64,000 bases of DNA from Lelliottia sp. JS-SCA-14. Its GTDB lineage: Bacteria > Pseudomonadota > Gammaproteobacteria > Enterobacterales > Enterobacteriaceae. Position numbers and translations under genes: made by a program. Shown piece by piece: positions 54,963-64,000 of the stretch. Numbering within the stretch: position 1 is the stretch's first letter; each line of letters begins with the position of its first letter. The stretch spans positions 1,364,001 to 1,428,000 of the forward strand of contig NZ_CP141606.1 in the NCBI RefSeq assembly GCF_035593345.1. The letters are read 5' to 3'. Under the pieces are notes generated by a model. The model ran no database searches, was not told the DNA's origin, and saw only the letters and a program-made list of their open reading frames with translations.

Positions 54963-57900
54963 TCGCCGCTGTGATTCGCGCCTCGCTGCGCAACCGGCTG
55001 CTGGTGATCCTCGCCGCCGCGATCATGGCCGGGTGGGGCTGGTGGGCCGTGCAACGTGCGCCGCTGGACGCACTGCCCGATCTCTCTGACGTCCAGGTGA
55101 TCGTCAAAGCGAGCTACCCCGGTAAAGCGCCGCAGGTGATAGAGGACCAGGTGACCTGGCCGCTGACCACCTCGATGCTCTCCGTGCCGGGGGCGAAAAC
55201 CGTGCGCGGTTTTTCGATGTTCGGTGACGCGTATGTTTATGTGCTGTTTGAGGACGGGACCGATCTCTACTGGGCACGCTCAAGAGTGCTGGAATATCTG
55301 AGCCAGGTGCAGTCGCAATTCCCGGCGGGGGTGAAAGTCTCTCTCGGGCCAGATGCCACGGGCGTGGGCTGGATTTACGAATATGCGCTGATCGATCGCA
55401 CTGGCAAACACAGTCTGGCGGATTTACGGGCGCTGCAGGACTGGACGCTCAAGTTTGAGCTCAAAACCGTGCCCAACGTCTCGGAAGTCGCCAGCATCGG
55501 CGGCATGGTGCGCCAGTATCAGATTGTGGCCTCACCCGAGAAAATGCGCGCCCTGAATATCACTCACGGGCAAATGGTGAGTGCGATTCAGGTGGCGAAT
55601 AAAGAGAGCGGCGGCGCGCTGCTGGAGATGGGCGAGGCAGAATACATGGTGCGAACCACCGGTTATTTGCGCTCGCTCGAGGATTTCCGCAACGTGGTGT
55701 TGACCTCGCGCGAGGGCAAACCGGTGCTGCTCAGCGATGTCGCCTCGATAAGCTACGGCCCAGAAATCCGTCGCGGGGTGGCGGAGCTGAACGGTGAGGG
55801 CGAAGTGGCCGGTGGCGTGGTGGTGATGCGCTACGGGCAGAATGCGCTGGAGACCATTCATGCGGTGAAAGACAAACTCCGGGCGCTGCAAAAAACGCTG
55901 CCGGAAGGGGTCGAGATTGTTCCGGTGTATGACCGCTCCACGCTTATCGAAGAGTCGGTCAAAACCCTGACCCACAAACTGCTGGAAGAGTTTGCGGTGG
56001 TGGTGCTGGTGTGCGCGCTATTCCTCTTCCATTTCCGCTCGGCGCTGGTGGCGATTGTCTCTCTGCCGCTGGGCATTTTGGGCGCGTTTGTGGTGATGCA
56101 TTATCAGGGCATCAACGCCAACATCATGTCGCTCGGGGGGATTGCGATTGCGATTGGGGCGATGGTGGATGCCGCGATTGTGATGATTGAAAACATGCAC
56201 AAGGTGCTGGAGCAGTGGCGACACGAGAATCCGGACCAGGAGCCATCTTCGGGGGATTACTGGCATCTGGCCGAACGGGCGGCGGTTGAAGTCGGGCCCG
56301 CGCTGTTTTGCAGTCTGCTGATCATCACGCTGTCGTTTATTCCGGTCTTCTCCCTCGAAGCACAGGAAGGGCGGATGTTCTCCCCGCTGGCCTTCACCAA
56401 AACCTGGTCAATGGCGATGGCCGCCGGGCTCGGGATTACGCTGATCCCGGTGCTGATGGGCTATTTCATTCGCGGCAAAATTCCGGACGAAAAAGCCAAC
56501 CCAATCAACCGATTTTTGATTCGGGCCTATGAACCGCTGCTCGATAAAGTGCTGACCTTTCCCAAAACCACGCTGGCTCTGGCGTTTGCGCTTTTACTGG
56601 TGACGCTCTGGCCGCTCAGTCGGCTGGGCAGCGAGTTTATGCCGCCGCTGGACGAGGGCGATCTGCTATATATGCCGTCGACGCTGCCGGGCATTTCGGC
56701 GCGCGAAGCCAGCCGCCTGCTGCAACAGACGGATCGCCTGATCAAAAGCGTTCCGGAAGTTGCCAGCGTGTTCGGCAAAGCCGGACGGGCGGAGACGGCG
56801 ACCGACCCGGCCCCGCTGACCATGATTGAAACCACCATCCACTTTAAACCGCGCGACCAGTGGCGGCCGGGCATGACGCCGGAAAAACTGGTGGAAGAGC
56901 TGGATAAAACTGTCTCGGTTCCGGGGATTGCCAACGTCTGGGTGCCGCCAATCCGTAATCGTCTGGATATGCTGGCGACAGGGATCAAGAGCCCGGTGGG
57001 CATTAAGGTGAACGGCAACAATATTGCCGATATCGAACGGGTGGCGTCGCAGATTGAATCGATCGTGAAGCAGGTGCCGGGCGTGACCTCCGCGCTGGCG
57101 GAGCGGCTGGCAGGCGGGCGCTATGTCGATATTCGTATCGACCGCCAAAAAGCGGCGCGCTACGGCGTCTCGGTCGATGAGCTGCAAAGTATGGTCTCGA
57201 CGCTGGTGGGCGGCGACAATATTGGCGAAGTGATCCAGGGGCGCGAGCGGTATCCCATCAACGTGCGCTATCCCCGCGACCTGCGCGATAACGTCGATAA
57301 ACTGCGTGTGCTGCCGGTGGTCACCGCCAGCGGAGGACAGATCGCCCTGGGCGAGCTGGCGGATATCGTGGTGACTGAGGGGCCGCCAATGCTGAAAAGC
57401 GAAAACGCGCGGCTGTCGAACTGGATTTATGTCGATTTGCGCGGGCGGGATTTGAAGTCAGCGGTGGAGGAGATGCAGCAGCGCGTTGCCGAACAGGTGG
57501 TACTGCCGCAGGGCGTTTCGCTCTCGTGGTCAGGGCAATTTGAATATCTGGAGCGTGCGACGGAAAAACTGAAAGTGGTGCTTCCGGTAACGCTAATGAT
57601 TATCTTTATTCTGTTATGGCTGACGTTTAAACGCATCTCAGATGTCTTATTAATAATGGGGGCATTACCCTTTGCGCTTATTGGCGGCGTCTGGTTGCTG
57701 TGGCTGCTGGGGTATAATCTTTCTGTCGCGGGAGCGGTTGGATTTATCGCTCTCGCCGGCGTGGCCGCAGAGTTTGGCGTTATTATGGTGCTGTATCTCA
57801 ATCAGGCGCTGGATAAATATCCCGGCGGCGGGAACACCCAGCTGATGCGCGCCATTCATGAAGGTGCTGTGCTGCGCGTGCGGCCAAAGGTGATGACGGT

Positions 57901-58063
57901 AGCGACGATCATGGCAGGGCTGTTACCTATCATGTGGGGCGGCGGCAGCGGTTCGGAGGTGATGCAGCGCATCGCTGCCCCGATGATCGGAGGCATGGTG
58001 ACGGCACCTTTATTATCTATGCTGGTCATTCCCGCTTTGTATAAATTGTTACATAAACGTTAG
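54959..58063 (+). CDS. cusA: Heavy-metal RND transporter (CusA/SilA-like)
   Basis: This 1034-residue inner-membrane pump of the HME-RND family has 12 membrane helices and two large periplasmic loops. Typical segments are [33 protein letters not shown], the helix-4 region [20 protein letters not shown] (charged relay) and [18 protein letters not shown] in the porter domain, with a methionine suited to Cu(I)/Ag(I). Substrate specificity is best guess from CusA-like motifs and the CusF-like gene. No adjacent two-component or MerR regulator is seen. Confidence 0.92.
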   Translation: MIAAVIRASLRNRLLVILAAAIMAGWGWWAVQRAPLDALPDLSDVQVIVKASYPGKAPQVIEDQVTWPLTTSMLSVPGAKTVRGFSMFGDAYVYVLFEDGTDLYWARSRVLEYLSQVQSQFPAGVKVSLGPDATGVGWIYEYALIDRTGKHSLADLRALQDWTLKFELKTVPNVSEVASIGGMVRQYQIVASPEKMRALNITHGQMVSAIQVANKESGGALLEMGEAEYMVRTTGYLRSLEDFRNVVLTSREGKPVLLSDVASISYGPEIRRGVAELNGEGEVAGGVVVMRYGQNALETIHAVKDKLRALQKTLPEGVEIVPVYDRSTLIEESVKTLTHKLLEEFAVVVLVCALFLFHFRSALVAIVSLPLGILGAFVVMHYQGINANIMSLGGIAIAIGAMVDAAIVMIENMHKVLEQWRHENPDQEPSSGDYWHLAERAAVEVGPALFCSLLIITLSFIPVFSLEAQEGRMFSPLAFTKTWSMAMAAGLGITLIPVLMGYFIRGKIPDEKANPINRFLIRAYEPLLDKVLTFPKTTLALAFALLLVTLWPLSRLGSEFMPPLDEGDLLYMPSTLPGISAREASRLLQQTDRLIKSVPEVASVFGKAGRAETATDPAPLTMIETTIHFKPRDQWRPGMTPEKLVEELDKTVSVPGIANVWVPPIRNRLDMLATGIKSPVGIKVNGNNIADIERVASQIESIVKQVPGVTSALAERLAGGRYVDIRIDRQKAARYGVSVDELQSMVSTLVGGDNIGEVIQGRERYPINVRYPRDLRDNVDKLRVLPVVTASGGQIALGELADIVVTEGPPMLKSENARLSNWIYVDLRGRDLKSAVEEMQQRVAEQVVLPQGVSLSWSGQFEYLERATEKLKVVLPVTLMIIFILLWLTFKRISDVLLIMGALPFALIGGVWLLWLLGYNLSVAGAVGFIALAGVAAEFGVIMVLYLNQALDKYPGGGNTQLMRAIHEGAVLRVRPKVMTVATIMAGLLPIMWGGGSGSEVMQRIAAPMIGGMVTAPLLSMLVIPALYKLLHKR

Positions 58064-58225
58064 TTTTTGTATGCGCCTCGAATATTTCGGGGCGCATTCA
58101 GACTATTCGTTAGGAATATTCCCATTTTGTAATTAAATAATTCGGATTTAAACCGGTGTTATTGGGCTTTCATTTAATTAAAATTTGTTAAGATCGCCCC
58201 GAATACAATAAATGGTAATTTCATC

Positions 58226-58801
58226 GTGACGTTAAGAAATAATATTTATCTGGTGTTGTTGTTTATTTTTGCTCAGCTCACGTTATCGTCTTCGGCGATG
58301 GCGGACGATAAAGCGACGGAAAAGGGCTGGTTCTCAACCTTCACCGATAACGTGGCGCAAACCTGGAACGAACCAGAACATTACGACCTTTACGTCCCGG
58401 CGATCACCTGGCATGCACGCTTTGCCTACGACAAAGAGAAAACGGACAGCTACAACGAACGCCCGTGGGGCGCGGGTTTCGGTCAGTCTCGTTGGGATGA
58501 AGAGGGTAACTGGCACGGCCTGTACCTGATGGCGTTTAAAGACTCCTATAACAAATGGGAGCCGATTGGCGGCTACGGCTGGGAGAAAACCTGGCGCCCG
58601 CTGGCGGATGACAATTTCCGTCTCGGCCTGGGGTACACGGCGGGCTTCACGGCGCGTGATAACTGGAAATACATCCCGATCCCTGTGCTGTTACCCCTGG
58701 CCTCGATTGGCTATGGTCCGGCAACCTTCCAGATGACCTACATTCCGGGCACTTACAATAACGGAAACGTTTACTTTGCCTGGATGCGCTTCCAGTTTTA
58801 A
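58226..58801 (+). CDS. pagP: Lipid A palmitoyltransferase PagP
   Basis: PagP transfers palmitate from phospholipids to lipid A in the outer membrane. The 191-residue precursor has a signal peptide ending SSAMA and an eight-stranded barrel with TWHARFAYD (His) and [18 protein letters not shown] (Asp-Ser), the catalytic residues. It starts with GTG and ends in F. Upstream lies about 160 bp of AT-rich DNA; no PhoP box could be defined. Confidence 0.95.
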   Translation: MTLRNNIYLVLLFIFAQLTLSSSAMADDKATEKGWFSTFTDNVAQTWNEPEHYDLYVPAITWHARFAYDKEKTDSYNERPWGAGFGQSRWDEEGNWHGLYLMAFKDSYNKWEPIGGYGWEKTWRPLADDNFRLGLGYTAGFTARDNWKYIPIPVLLPLASIGYGPATFQMTYIPGTYNNGNVYFAWMRFQF

Positions 58802-58991
58802 CTGAAAAATGACAAAGGGTTGGCTGAAAAATACACGCTTTTTACATCGGAAAGAACAAACAGCCAGCCGATAAAATTAACGCGACTTTTGTCACTTTTT
58901 AACAAAGATCCGCTGGACAAAACGCCCCACAATTGTTGTACTGATACCCGACACAGCATTTGTGTCCATTTTTCATGTAAAGGTAATTTTG

Positions 58992-59201
58992 ATGTCTAAG
59001 ATTAAAGGTAACGTTAAGTGGTTTAATGAGTCCAAAGGATTCGGTTTCATTACTCCGGAAGATGGCAGCAAAGACGTGTTCGTACACTTCTCTGCAATCC
59101 AGACTAATGGTTTCAAAACCCTGGCTGAAGGCCAGCGCGTTGAGTTCGAAATCACTAACGGTGCCAAAGGTCCTTCTGCTGCTAACGTAACTGCTCTGTA
59201 A
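58992..59201 (+). CDS. cspE: Cold-shock-family RNA chaperone CspE
   Basis: This 69-residue single cold-shock domain has RNP1 KGFGFI and RNP2 VFVHFSAI. It binds single-stranded RNA and acts as antiterminator. The start at 58992 has AGGT upstream; the frame from 58962 is a shadow extension. Confidence 0.97.
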   Translation: MSKIKGNVKWFNESKGFGFITPEDGSKDVFVHFSAIQTNGFKTLAEGQRVEFEITNGAKGPSAANVTAL

Positions 59202-59226
59202 TTCGAGCCGTTCAGCAAGAAATCCA

Positions 59227-59255
59227 AAACCCGCTCATTGAGCGGGTTTTTTTTG
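59227..59255 (+). terminator. cspE terminator
   Basis: AAACCCGCTCATTGAGCGGG followed by eight T is a strong Rho-independent terminator. Confidence 0.9.
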
Positions 59256-59267
59256 GCTTTTTTTTAG

Positions 59268-59351
59268 CTAAAACAGATAGATTTTCAAAAAGCTGGCGAC
59301 GATCAGTACGCTCAGTAACACCATGCCCGCGCTCATCACTTTCTCTTTCAT
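59268..59351 (-). CDS. 27-residue single-helix membrane protein
   Basis: This short frame encodes MKEKVMSAGMVLLSVLIVAS and seven more residues ending in KIYLF: one membrane helix. AGGGG lies about 7-8 bp before its ATG, so translation is credible. It lies between cspE (convergent) and crcB (same strand). Function and family unknown to me. Confidence 0.5.
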   Translation of the reverse strand: MKEKVMSAGMVLLSVLIVASFLKIYLF

Positions 59352-59422
59352 TTCATCACCCCTGGTCGGTTTGTCGACAAGAGTGACAGAGAAAAATTAA
59401 GCTAACATTAATGCGCCGGGTC

Positions 59423-59806
59423 TTAGTGCGCGCTGGCGGCAGAAAATAGCCAAAATGCGAGGGCGGTCATCGCAAAAGAACCGAGCATATTGACGGCGAT
59501 GTTGGTTAACGCCCAGCCAAATCGTCCGTCCTGGAACAGGAAAACCACTTCCGCCGAGAAGGTGGAAAAGGTGGTTAATCCGCCGCAAAAACCGGTGGTA
59601 ATCAAAACCTTCCACATAGGGTCGATATTGGTCATGCGGTTAAACCACGCCAGGCCCATACCAATGATAAAGGCACCGATCAGGTTTGCGGCAAGCGTAC
59701 CCATCGGGATGGCCTGATGCATCGGGTTAAAACGCATGCTGAGAAACCATCGCGCAACGCTACCCGTGCCGCCGCCAATAAAGACGGCTAAAAGGAGTTG
59801 TAACAC
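59423..59806 (-). CDS. crcB: Fluoride channel CrcB (Fluc)
   Basis: This 127-residue protein has four membrane helices and the Fluc signatures [27 protein letters not shown] and [17 protein letters not shown]. It exports fluoride as a dual-topology dimer. A GTG start at 59806 gives the E. coli length and has AGGA 7 bp upstream; a TTG at 59812 is too close to it. No fluoride riboswitch was seen. Confidence 0.94.
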   Translation of the reverse strand: MLQLLLAVFIGGGTGSVARWFLSMRFNPMHQAIPMGTLAANLIGAFIIGMGLAWFNRMTNIDPMWKVLITTGFCGGLTTFSTFSAEVVFLFQDGRFGWALTNIAVNMLGSFAMTALAFWLFSAASAH

Positions 59807-59872
59807 AGTCAATTCCTGCTATTTGAATGAGTAAGGGTTTAAGTGTATCGCTAACTGATGCTGGGGGAAAAT

Positions 59873-60661
59873 ATGTATGTTGCGGTTGGGCAGTTCGCGG
59901 TAACGGCTGACTGGGAAGAGAATGCCCGCCAGTGCGTCGCCTTAATGGCACAGGCGGCACGTCAGGGAGCAGCGCTTTTAGTGCTGCCTGAAGCGCTGCT
60001 GGCGCGTGATGACAACGATCCGGATCTCTCGGTAAAGTCTGCGCAATCTCTTGAGGGCGGTTTTTTGCAGCGGCTGCTGGCAGAAAGCCTTCGCAATGAT
60101 CTCACCACGGTGCTGACCGTCCATGTGCCGACGACGCCGGGCAGGGCGGCGAATACGCTGGTGGTGCTGCGCGAAGGGAAAGTCATTGAACAGTACGCCA
60201 AGCTCCATCTCTATGATGCGTTTAGTATTCAGGAATCACGGCTGGTCGATCGGGGCCACCAGATCCCGCCGCTGATTGACGTCGGAGGGTTCAGGCTGGG
60301 GCTGATGACCTGCTACGATTTGCGCTTCCCGGAGATGGCGCTGAATCTGGCCCTGGCGGGAGCGGAAGTGCTGGTCTTGCCTGCCGCGTGGGTCAAAGGG
60401 CCGCTCAAAGAGCATCACTGGGCAACGCTACTGGCGGCGCGGGCGCTGGACACCACCTGCTATATCGTCGCGGCGGGAGAGTGTGGTAACAAGAATATCG
60501 GTCAGAGCCGGGTTATCGACCCGCTGGGTGTGACTATTGCCGCGGCGGCAGAAGCCCCGGCCTTGCTGATGGCTGAAATTGACCGCGAGCGGGTGACACA
60601 AGCGCGGCGGCAATTGCCGGTTCTTAACAACCGACGCTTTGCGCCACCGCAATTATTGTGA
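59873..60661 (+). CDS. ybeM: Nitrilase-family amidase YbeM (deaminated glutathione amidase-like)
   Basis: This 262-residue carbon-nitrogen hydrolase has its complete catalytic triad: Glu in VLPEALLA, Lys in [10 protein letters not shown] and Cys in TCYDLRFPE. The YbeM/Nit1 family removes deaminated glutathione made by side reactions. The gene is intact here, whereas it is broken in E. coli K-12. The start at 59873 has GGGGGA just upstream. Confidence 0.9.
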   Translation: MYVAVGQFAVTADWEENARQCVALMAQAARQGAALLVLPEALLARDDNDPDLSVKSAQSLEGGFLQRLLAESLRNDLTTVLTVHVPTTPGRAANTLVVLREGKVIEQYAKLHLYDAFSIQESRLVDRGHQIPPLIDVGGFRLGLMTCYDLRFPEMALNLALAGAEVLVLPAAWVKGPLKEHHWATLLAARALDTTCYIVAAGECGNKNIGQSRVIDPLGVTIAAAAEAPALLMAEIDRERVTQARRQLPVLNNRRFAPPQLL

Positions 60662-60788
60662 TGTTTTTTTCATCAGAGCTTGATTCACCTTGTTACAGAT
60701 TGCTATTGTGTGCGCGCGTCGAATATCCGTTAATAACATCAGGTTTTCTGGCGCTGTTTGCAGCCTGTTTTATGTGAAGAAGGTATCT

Positions 60789-60992
60789 ATGGGTGAGATT
60801 AGTATTACTAAACTGCTGGTAGTTGCGGCGCTGGTCGTCCTGCTGTTTGGTACCAAGAAGTTACGTACGCTGGGCGGAGACCTGGGTACCGCCATTAAAG
60901 GCTTCAAAAAAGCGATGAATGACGATGATTCTTCTGCGAAGAAAACCGCAGATGATGAAGTCCCGGCTGAGAAGCTGTCGCACAAAGAGTAA
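60789..60992 (+). CDS. tatE: Twin-arginine translocase subunit TatE
   Basis: This 67-residue TatA-type protein has one N-terminal membrane helix ([16 protein letters not shown]), the [22 protein letters not shown] amphipathic helix and an acidic tail. It supplements TatA in forming the translocation pore for folded proteins. The start at 60789 has AAGAAGG upstream. Confidence 0.95.
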   Translation: MGEISITKLLVVAALVVLLFGTKKLRTLGGDLGTAIKGFKKAMNDDDSSAKKTADDEVPAEKLSHKE

Positions 60993-61017
60993 TGGCTATT
61001 CCTTCCAGATCTCTGGA

Positions 61018-61050
61018 AAGAAAAAAACCGGCGTAATAGCCGGTTTTTTT
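61018..61050. terminator. Bidirectional terminator between tatE and lipA
   Basis: AAAAAACCGGC-GTAATA-GCCGGTTTTTTT is a hairpin with A and T tracts, serving both convergent genes. Confidence 0.85.
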
Positions 61051-61072
61051 ATGCCTGAAGTGTAATAAATTA

Positions 61073-62038
61073 TTACTTCACTTCTTCGCCTTTCGCCTGC
61101 ATATCGGCATGGTAAGACGAGCGAACGAACGGGCCGCAGGCGGCATGGGTGAAGCCCATCGCCATCGCTTCGGCTTTCATCTCATCGAACTCATCCGGGC
61201 TGACGTAGCGCTGCACCGGGAGGTGGTGACGGCTCGGCTGCAGATACTGGCCCAGGGTCAACATGGTCACGCCATGACGACGCAGATCGCGCATCACTTC
61301 GATGATTTCGGCATTGGTTTCACCCAGACCGACCATCAAACCTGATTTGGTTGGAATGTGCGGATGCGCTTCTTTAAAGCGTTCCAGCAGCTTCAGCGAC
61401 CAGTTGTAGTCTGCACCCGGACGCACCTGACGGTATACGCGCGGCACGTTTTCCAGGTTGTGGTTAAAGACGTCTGGCGGGGTAGCGGTGAGAATATCCA
61501 GCGCGCGATCCATACGACCACGGAAGTCAGGCACCAGAGTTTCAATCTTAATGGTTGGGCTTTTCTCACGAATGGCGCTGATGCAGTCAGCAAAGTGCTG
61601 AGCACCGCCGTCGCGGAGATCGTCACGGTCAACGGAGGTAATCACCACGTAGCGCAGCGCCATGTCGGCAATGGTCTGAGCCAGCTTCAGTGGCTCATTG
61701 GCGTCTGGCGCCACCGGGCGACCGTGTGCCACGTCGCAGAACGGGCAGCGACGGGTGCAAATCGCGCCCAGGATCATGAAGGTGGCCGTACCGTGGTTGA
61801 AACATTCCGCAAGGTTAGGGCAAGAGGCCTCTTCACAGACGGAGTGAAGGCCGTTCTTACGCATCGCCGCTTTGATACCCTGGATGCGTGACGAGTCAGC
61901 CGGAAGTTTGATTTTCATCCATTCCGGTTTTCTTAACAGCGCTTCGCGCTCTGTAGCCACGTTTTTAACCGGGATAAGGGCCATTTTATCGGCGTCGCGG
62001 TACTTAACACCGCGTTCCATCACAATGGGTTTACTCAT
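61073..62038 (-). CDS. lipA: Lipoyl synthase LipA
   Basis: LipA inserts two sulfurs into octanoyl groups on lipoyl domains. The 321-residue radical-SAM enzyme has the auxiliary cluster motif [12 protein letters not shown], the radical-SAM motif CTRRCPFC, and the C-terminal serine motif RSSYHA. It works after LipB, whose gene lies at the window edge. Confidence 0.97.
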   Translation of the reverse strand: MSKPIVMERGVKYRDADKMALIPVKNVATEREALLRKPEWMKIKLPADSSRIQGIKAAMRKNGLHSVCEEASCPNLAECFNHGTATFMILGAICTRRCPFCDVAHGRPVAPDANEPLKLAQTIADMALRYVVITSVDRDDLRDGGAQHFADCISAIREKSPTIKIETLVPDFRGRMDRALDILTATPPDVFNHNLENVPRVYRQVRPGADYNWSLKLLERFKEAHPHIPTKSGLMVGLGETNAEIIEVMRDLRRHGVTMLTLGQYLQPSRHHLPVQRYVSPDEFDEMKAEAMAMGFTHAACGPFVRSSYHADMQAKGEEVK

Positions 62039-62245
62039 AGCGTGCGTGTTCCAGTTGCGAAATTCGAGGGAAAGCGTTTCAATTCAAGGGAATGTTGTAT
62101 TTATCAACTATTTTTGAACGAACGACAGGCAGTATATCATTGATAAGGGCGATAAAGCAGCCTGTGAGGTCGCCAAATTGTAAAATAGTTGTTGTTTTGT
62201 GCCCTTTGCCCCCTGCGGGGCGCGGACCTGCGAGGAAGGGCAGCG

Positions 62246-63199
62246 TTAAAACGCCTGGCGGATAATATTAATCACATTCTCCAGAACCGGGTCGCGCAGG
62301 CTCAGTTTATTGTAATGCAGCGAGATCTCAATAGATTCCGCATTCAGTGGTGCATAGGGGATTTGGTCCAGCGGCCAGCACTGACGGAGCAGGCCGAACA
62401 GGCGCGAAGGCATAATCGTCAGCATATCGCTGCTGCCTATCAGCGCGGCAATCGTGAACATATTGTAACTGCTGAAGCTAATCTGGCGGTCCGGGAAGAG
62501 CTCGTTGATGCGCAGATGGAGCTGATTCAGGTTCTGCCCGTCGTTCATGAACAGCGCGTATTCGTGCTCGCGCAAATTCTCAGCGGTCGCTGGATGGTTG
62601 AGCGCCGGATGGTTTTTACGGCAGACCAGCAGCAGCCCGTCGGCATAAAGCACGCTGTGCGCCAACGAGCGGGCGCCAATGGCGTTGCTGTCGACGATCA
62701 GATCGGTCTGGAACTGCGCAAGCTGAGTTTCCGTGTCAAGAACCGGAATGTTGCGCAGCAGGAGCTGAGGCGCTTCACGCTTCACGGCCTGATAGATAAT
62801 TGGTAATACCATTGCGCCAACGGAAGGCGAGGTGCCGATGGTGATTGTCCGCTGTTTGTCATAGCTGCCGGTGAGATCCAGCGCACCGAGAATCGACTCC
62901 AGGCCCTGGCTGATGTACTCGTGGAGGTGCGTGGCGTAAGCGGTTGGCGTGACGCCCTGACCTTTACGAATAAACAGCGGATCAGGAAATATGGCGCGCA
63001 ATTTCTGAATAGACTGACTAATTGCTGACGGGGTGAGATTAAGAATTTTCGCAGCATTAACGATACCCTTGTGGACATATACTGCCTCAAAGATCGTCAA
63101 TAAATTGAGGTCAATATTACGTAAAGTCCGAAACACTTGCGGCTTGTCCTGGCCACCGGGCTCATTCAGTCGTTTAGCTGGTAAATTATTATAATCCAC
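62246..63199 (-). CDS. ybeF: LysR-family regulator YbeF
   Basis: This 317-residue regulator has the LysR winged HTH (NLLTIFEAVYVHKGIVNAAKILNLTPSAISQSIQKL) and a periplasmic-binding-like effector domain (about 110-310). It lies between lipA and lipB as in E. coli. The inducer and targets are not known. Confidence 0.9.
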   Translation of the reverse strand: MDYNNLPAKRLNEPGGQDKPQVFRTLRNIDLNLLTIFEAVYVHKGIVNAAKILNLTPSAISQSIQKLRAIFPDPLFIRKGQGVTPTAYATHLHEYISQGLESILGALDLTGSYDKQRTITIGTSPSVGAMVLPIIYQAVKREAPQLLLRNIPVLDTETQLAQFQTDLIVDSNAIGARSLAHSVLYADGLLLVCRKNHPALNHPATAENLREHEYALFMNDGQNLNQLHLRINELFPDRQISFSSYNMFTIAALIGSSDMLTIMPSRLFGLLRQCWPLDQIPYAPLNAESIEISLHYNKLSLRDPVLENVINIIRQAF

Positions 63200-63498
63200 G
63201 CTCTCACTCCGTATTCATTCACAATATGAATGATAGTTGAATTTATATATTGTGCTTGTTGTGATCGGTAAAGTATTTTGTGGATTTCAATTGTTTAAGA
63301 AAATCAACTAGCTGAGTAATTTTCAATCAAGTGAAGGTCAATTCGCAAGGTGGTATTCACGCACTGAAATTAAACGCGGCAAAATAAGTAAACCTGCTCA
63401 AGCGCTTCGAAAATATAGAAACAATGGATTATTGTAAAGCCAAAAAGCGGGAAATAGGTGAAGGTCCATCAAATAAATGGACCAGTATGTATAATATA
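63200..63498. other. AT-rich gap between ybeF and lipB
   Basis: About 300 bp of AT-rich DNA holds the ybeF promoter and the end of the lipB transcript. No gene or clear site was seen. Confidence 0.5.
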
Positions 63499-64000
63499 TT
63501 AAGCGGTAATATATTCGTGTGGTGGATTGTTTAGCAGCGCTAAAAGATTACTGACAAGCCTTGGGCGAATAATATCGGGGGTGACATTTTCTACCCACTG
63601 ACCCATTTGAGTCATTTCCATTCCCGCGTAGCCACAGGGATTGATGCGCAGGAAAGGCGAAAGATCCATATTGATATTGAGCGCCAGACCGTGGAATGAG
63701 CACCCTTTGCGGATACGTAAACCCAGCGAACAGATCTTCATCTCTCCGACATACACGCCCGGTGCGTCTGCACGCGGATGCGCGTCGATGCCGTATTCTG
63801 CCAGAGTGTTAACCACCGTATTTTCCAGCAGGGTCACCAGCTCGCGAACACCAAGTTTGCGGCGTTTCAGGTTCAGCAGGACATACATCACCTGTTGGCC
63901 CGGCCCATGATAGGTCACCTGGCCGCCGCGGTCGCTCTGAATAACGGGAATATCGCCGGGAACCAGCACATGCTCTGCTTTACCCGCCTGGCCTTGGGTG
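63499..64000 (-). CDS. lipB: Octanoyltransferase LipB (5' end outside window)
   Basis: LipB moves octanoate from ACP to lipoyl domains. About 167 C-terminal residues are in the window, beginning [10 protein letters not shown]. Visible motifs are [19 protein letters not shown], the catalytic lysine in [10 protein letters not shown], and the catalytic cysteine in INPCGYAGM. Apparent internal ATG starts near 63969 are not the real start. Confidence 0.95.
   Translation of the reverse strand, partial: TQGQAGKAEHVLVPGDIPVIQSDRGGQVTYHGPGQQVMYVLLNLKRRKLGVRELVTLLENTVVNTLAEYGIDAHPRADAPGVYVGEMKICSLGLRIRKGCSFHGLALNINMDLSPFLRINPCGYAGMEMTQMGQWVENVTPDIIRPRLVSNLLALLNNPPHEYITA

Noticed and set aside
59360..59420. 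Fluoride riboswitch near crcB
   Set aside because: The region before the crcB start (59807-59872) is too short and shows no matching fold; the gap after crcB holds only the miniprotein frame.

Overview
The window reads as chromosome of a moderately GC-rich member of the Enterobacteriaceae, close to Enterobacter, Lelliottia or Klebsiella. Gene order follows the E. coli entD-to-lipB region (entD-fepA-fes-entF-fepCGD-entS-fepB-entCEBAH-cstA-ybdD ... hcxA ... mtnE/ybdL-ybdM-ybdN ... ahpCF-uspG-rnk-rna-dcuC-pagP-cspE-crcB-ybeM-tatE-lipA-ybeF-lipB). Several E. coli genes are missing (fepE, dsbG, ybdO, ybdR, the cit cluster) and several blocks are absent from E. coli, notably a complete methionine-salvage locus. 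The genus call is inference from gene content. No tRNA, rRNA, insertion sequence, integrase or CRISPR array was seen.

Layout. 1-4.1 kb: the 5' part of a peptide-type ABC binding protein, a fasciclin/ECF sigma/RskA-like anti-sigma cassette, and two small exported His-rich proteins. 4.5-23.4 kb: the full enterobactin locus (synthesis EntA-F, EntD, EntH and MbtH-like YbdZ; export EntS; uptake FepA, FepB, FepCDG; hydrolysis Fes), with Fur-box-like sequences in its divergent promoters. 23.6-26.0 kb: pyruvate transporter CstA with YbdD. 26.0-28.8 kb: a RelE-type toxin/HTH antitoxin pair, an SDR oxidoreductase and hcxA. 28.9-33.9 kb: a ribose-type (CUT2) ABC transporter operon followed by a cytoplasmic LVIVD-repeat protein. 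33.9-42.1 kb: methylthioadenosine salvage (mtnK | mtnA ... mtnD-mtnC-mtnB | mtnE), with MetJ-box pairs in both divergent promoters. Between the convergent mtnA and mtnD lies an accessory patch: an SRPBCC protein, a Ner-like regulator, an Xre regulator and an AT-rich gene with a PD-(D/E)XK nuclease-like core. 42.1-43.9 kb: the ParB-like/PAPS-reductase-like pair ybdM-ybdN. 44.2-47.4 kb: a possible structured RNA, ahpC-ahpF and uspG. 47.5-51.4 kb: a 29-residue membrane protein, rnk, a flavin reductase-like protein, rna and dcuC. 51.7-58.1 kb: an inserted copper/silver-type RND efflux operon. 58.2-64 kb: pagP, cspE, a 27-residue membrane protein, crcB, ybeM, tatE, lipA, ybeF and the 3' part of lipB.

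How the parts work together. Iron starvation would relieve Fur and switch on enterobactin synthesis, export and re-uptake. Methionine (SAM) limitation would relieve MetJ and switch on methylthioribose recycling. The CUT2 operon next to mtnK is a plausible supplier of a methylthioribose-like sugar; this is inference. Most intergenic gaps carry REP/BIME-type palindromes or a second palindrome family with CCCTCTCCC arms. The less ordinary parts are the sigma/anti-sigma/fasciclin cassette, the regulated nuclease-like gene in the mtn locus, the CUT2-LVIVD operon, the rearranged metal-efflux operon and the orphan terminated transcript upstream of ahpC.
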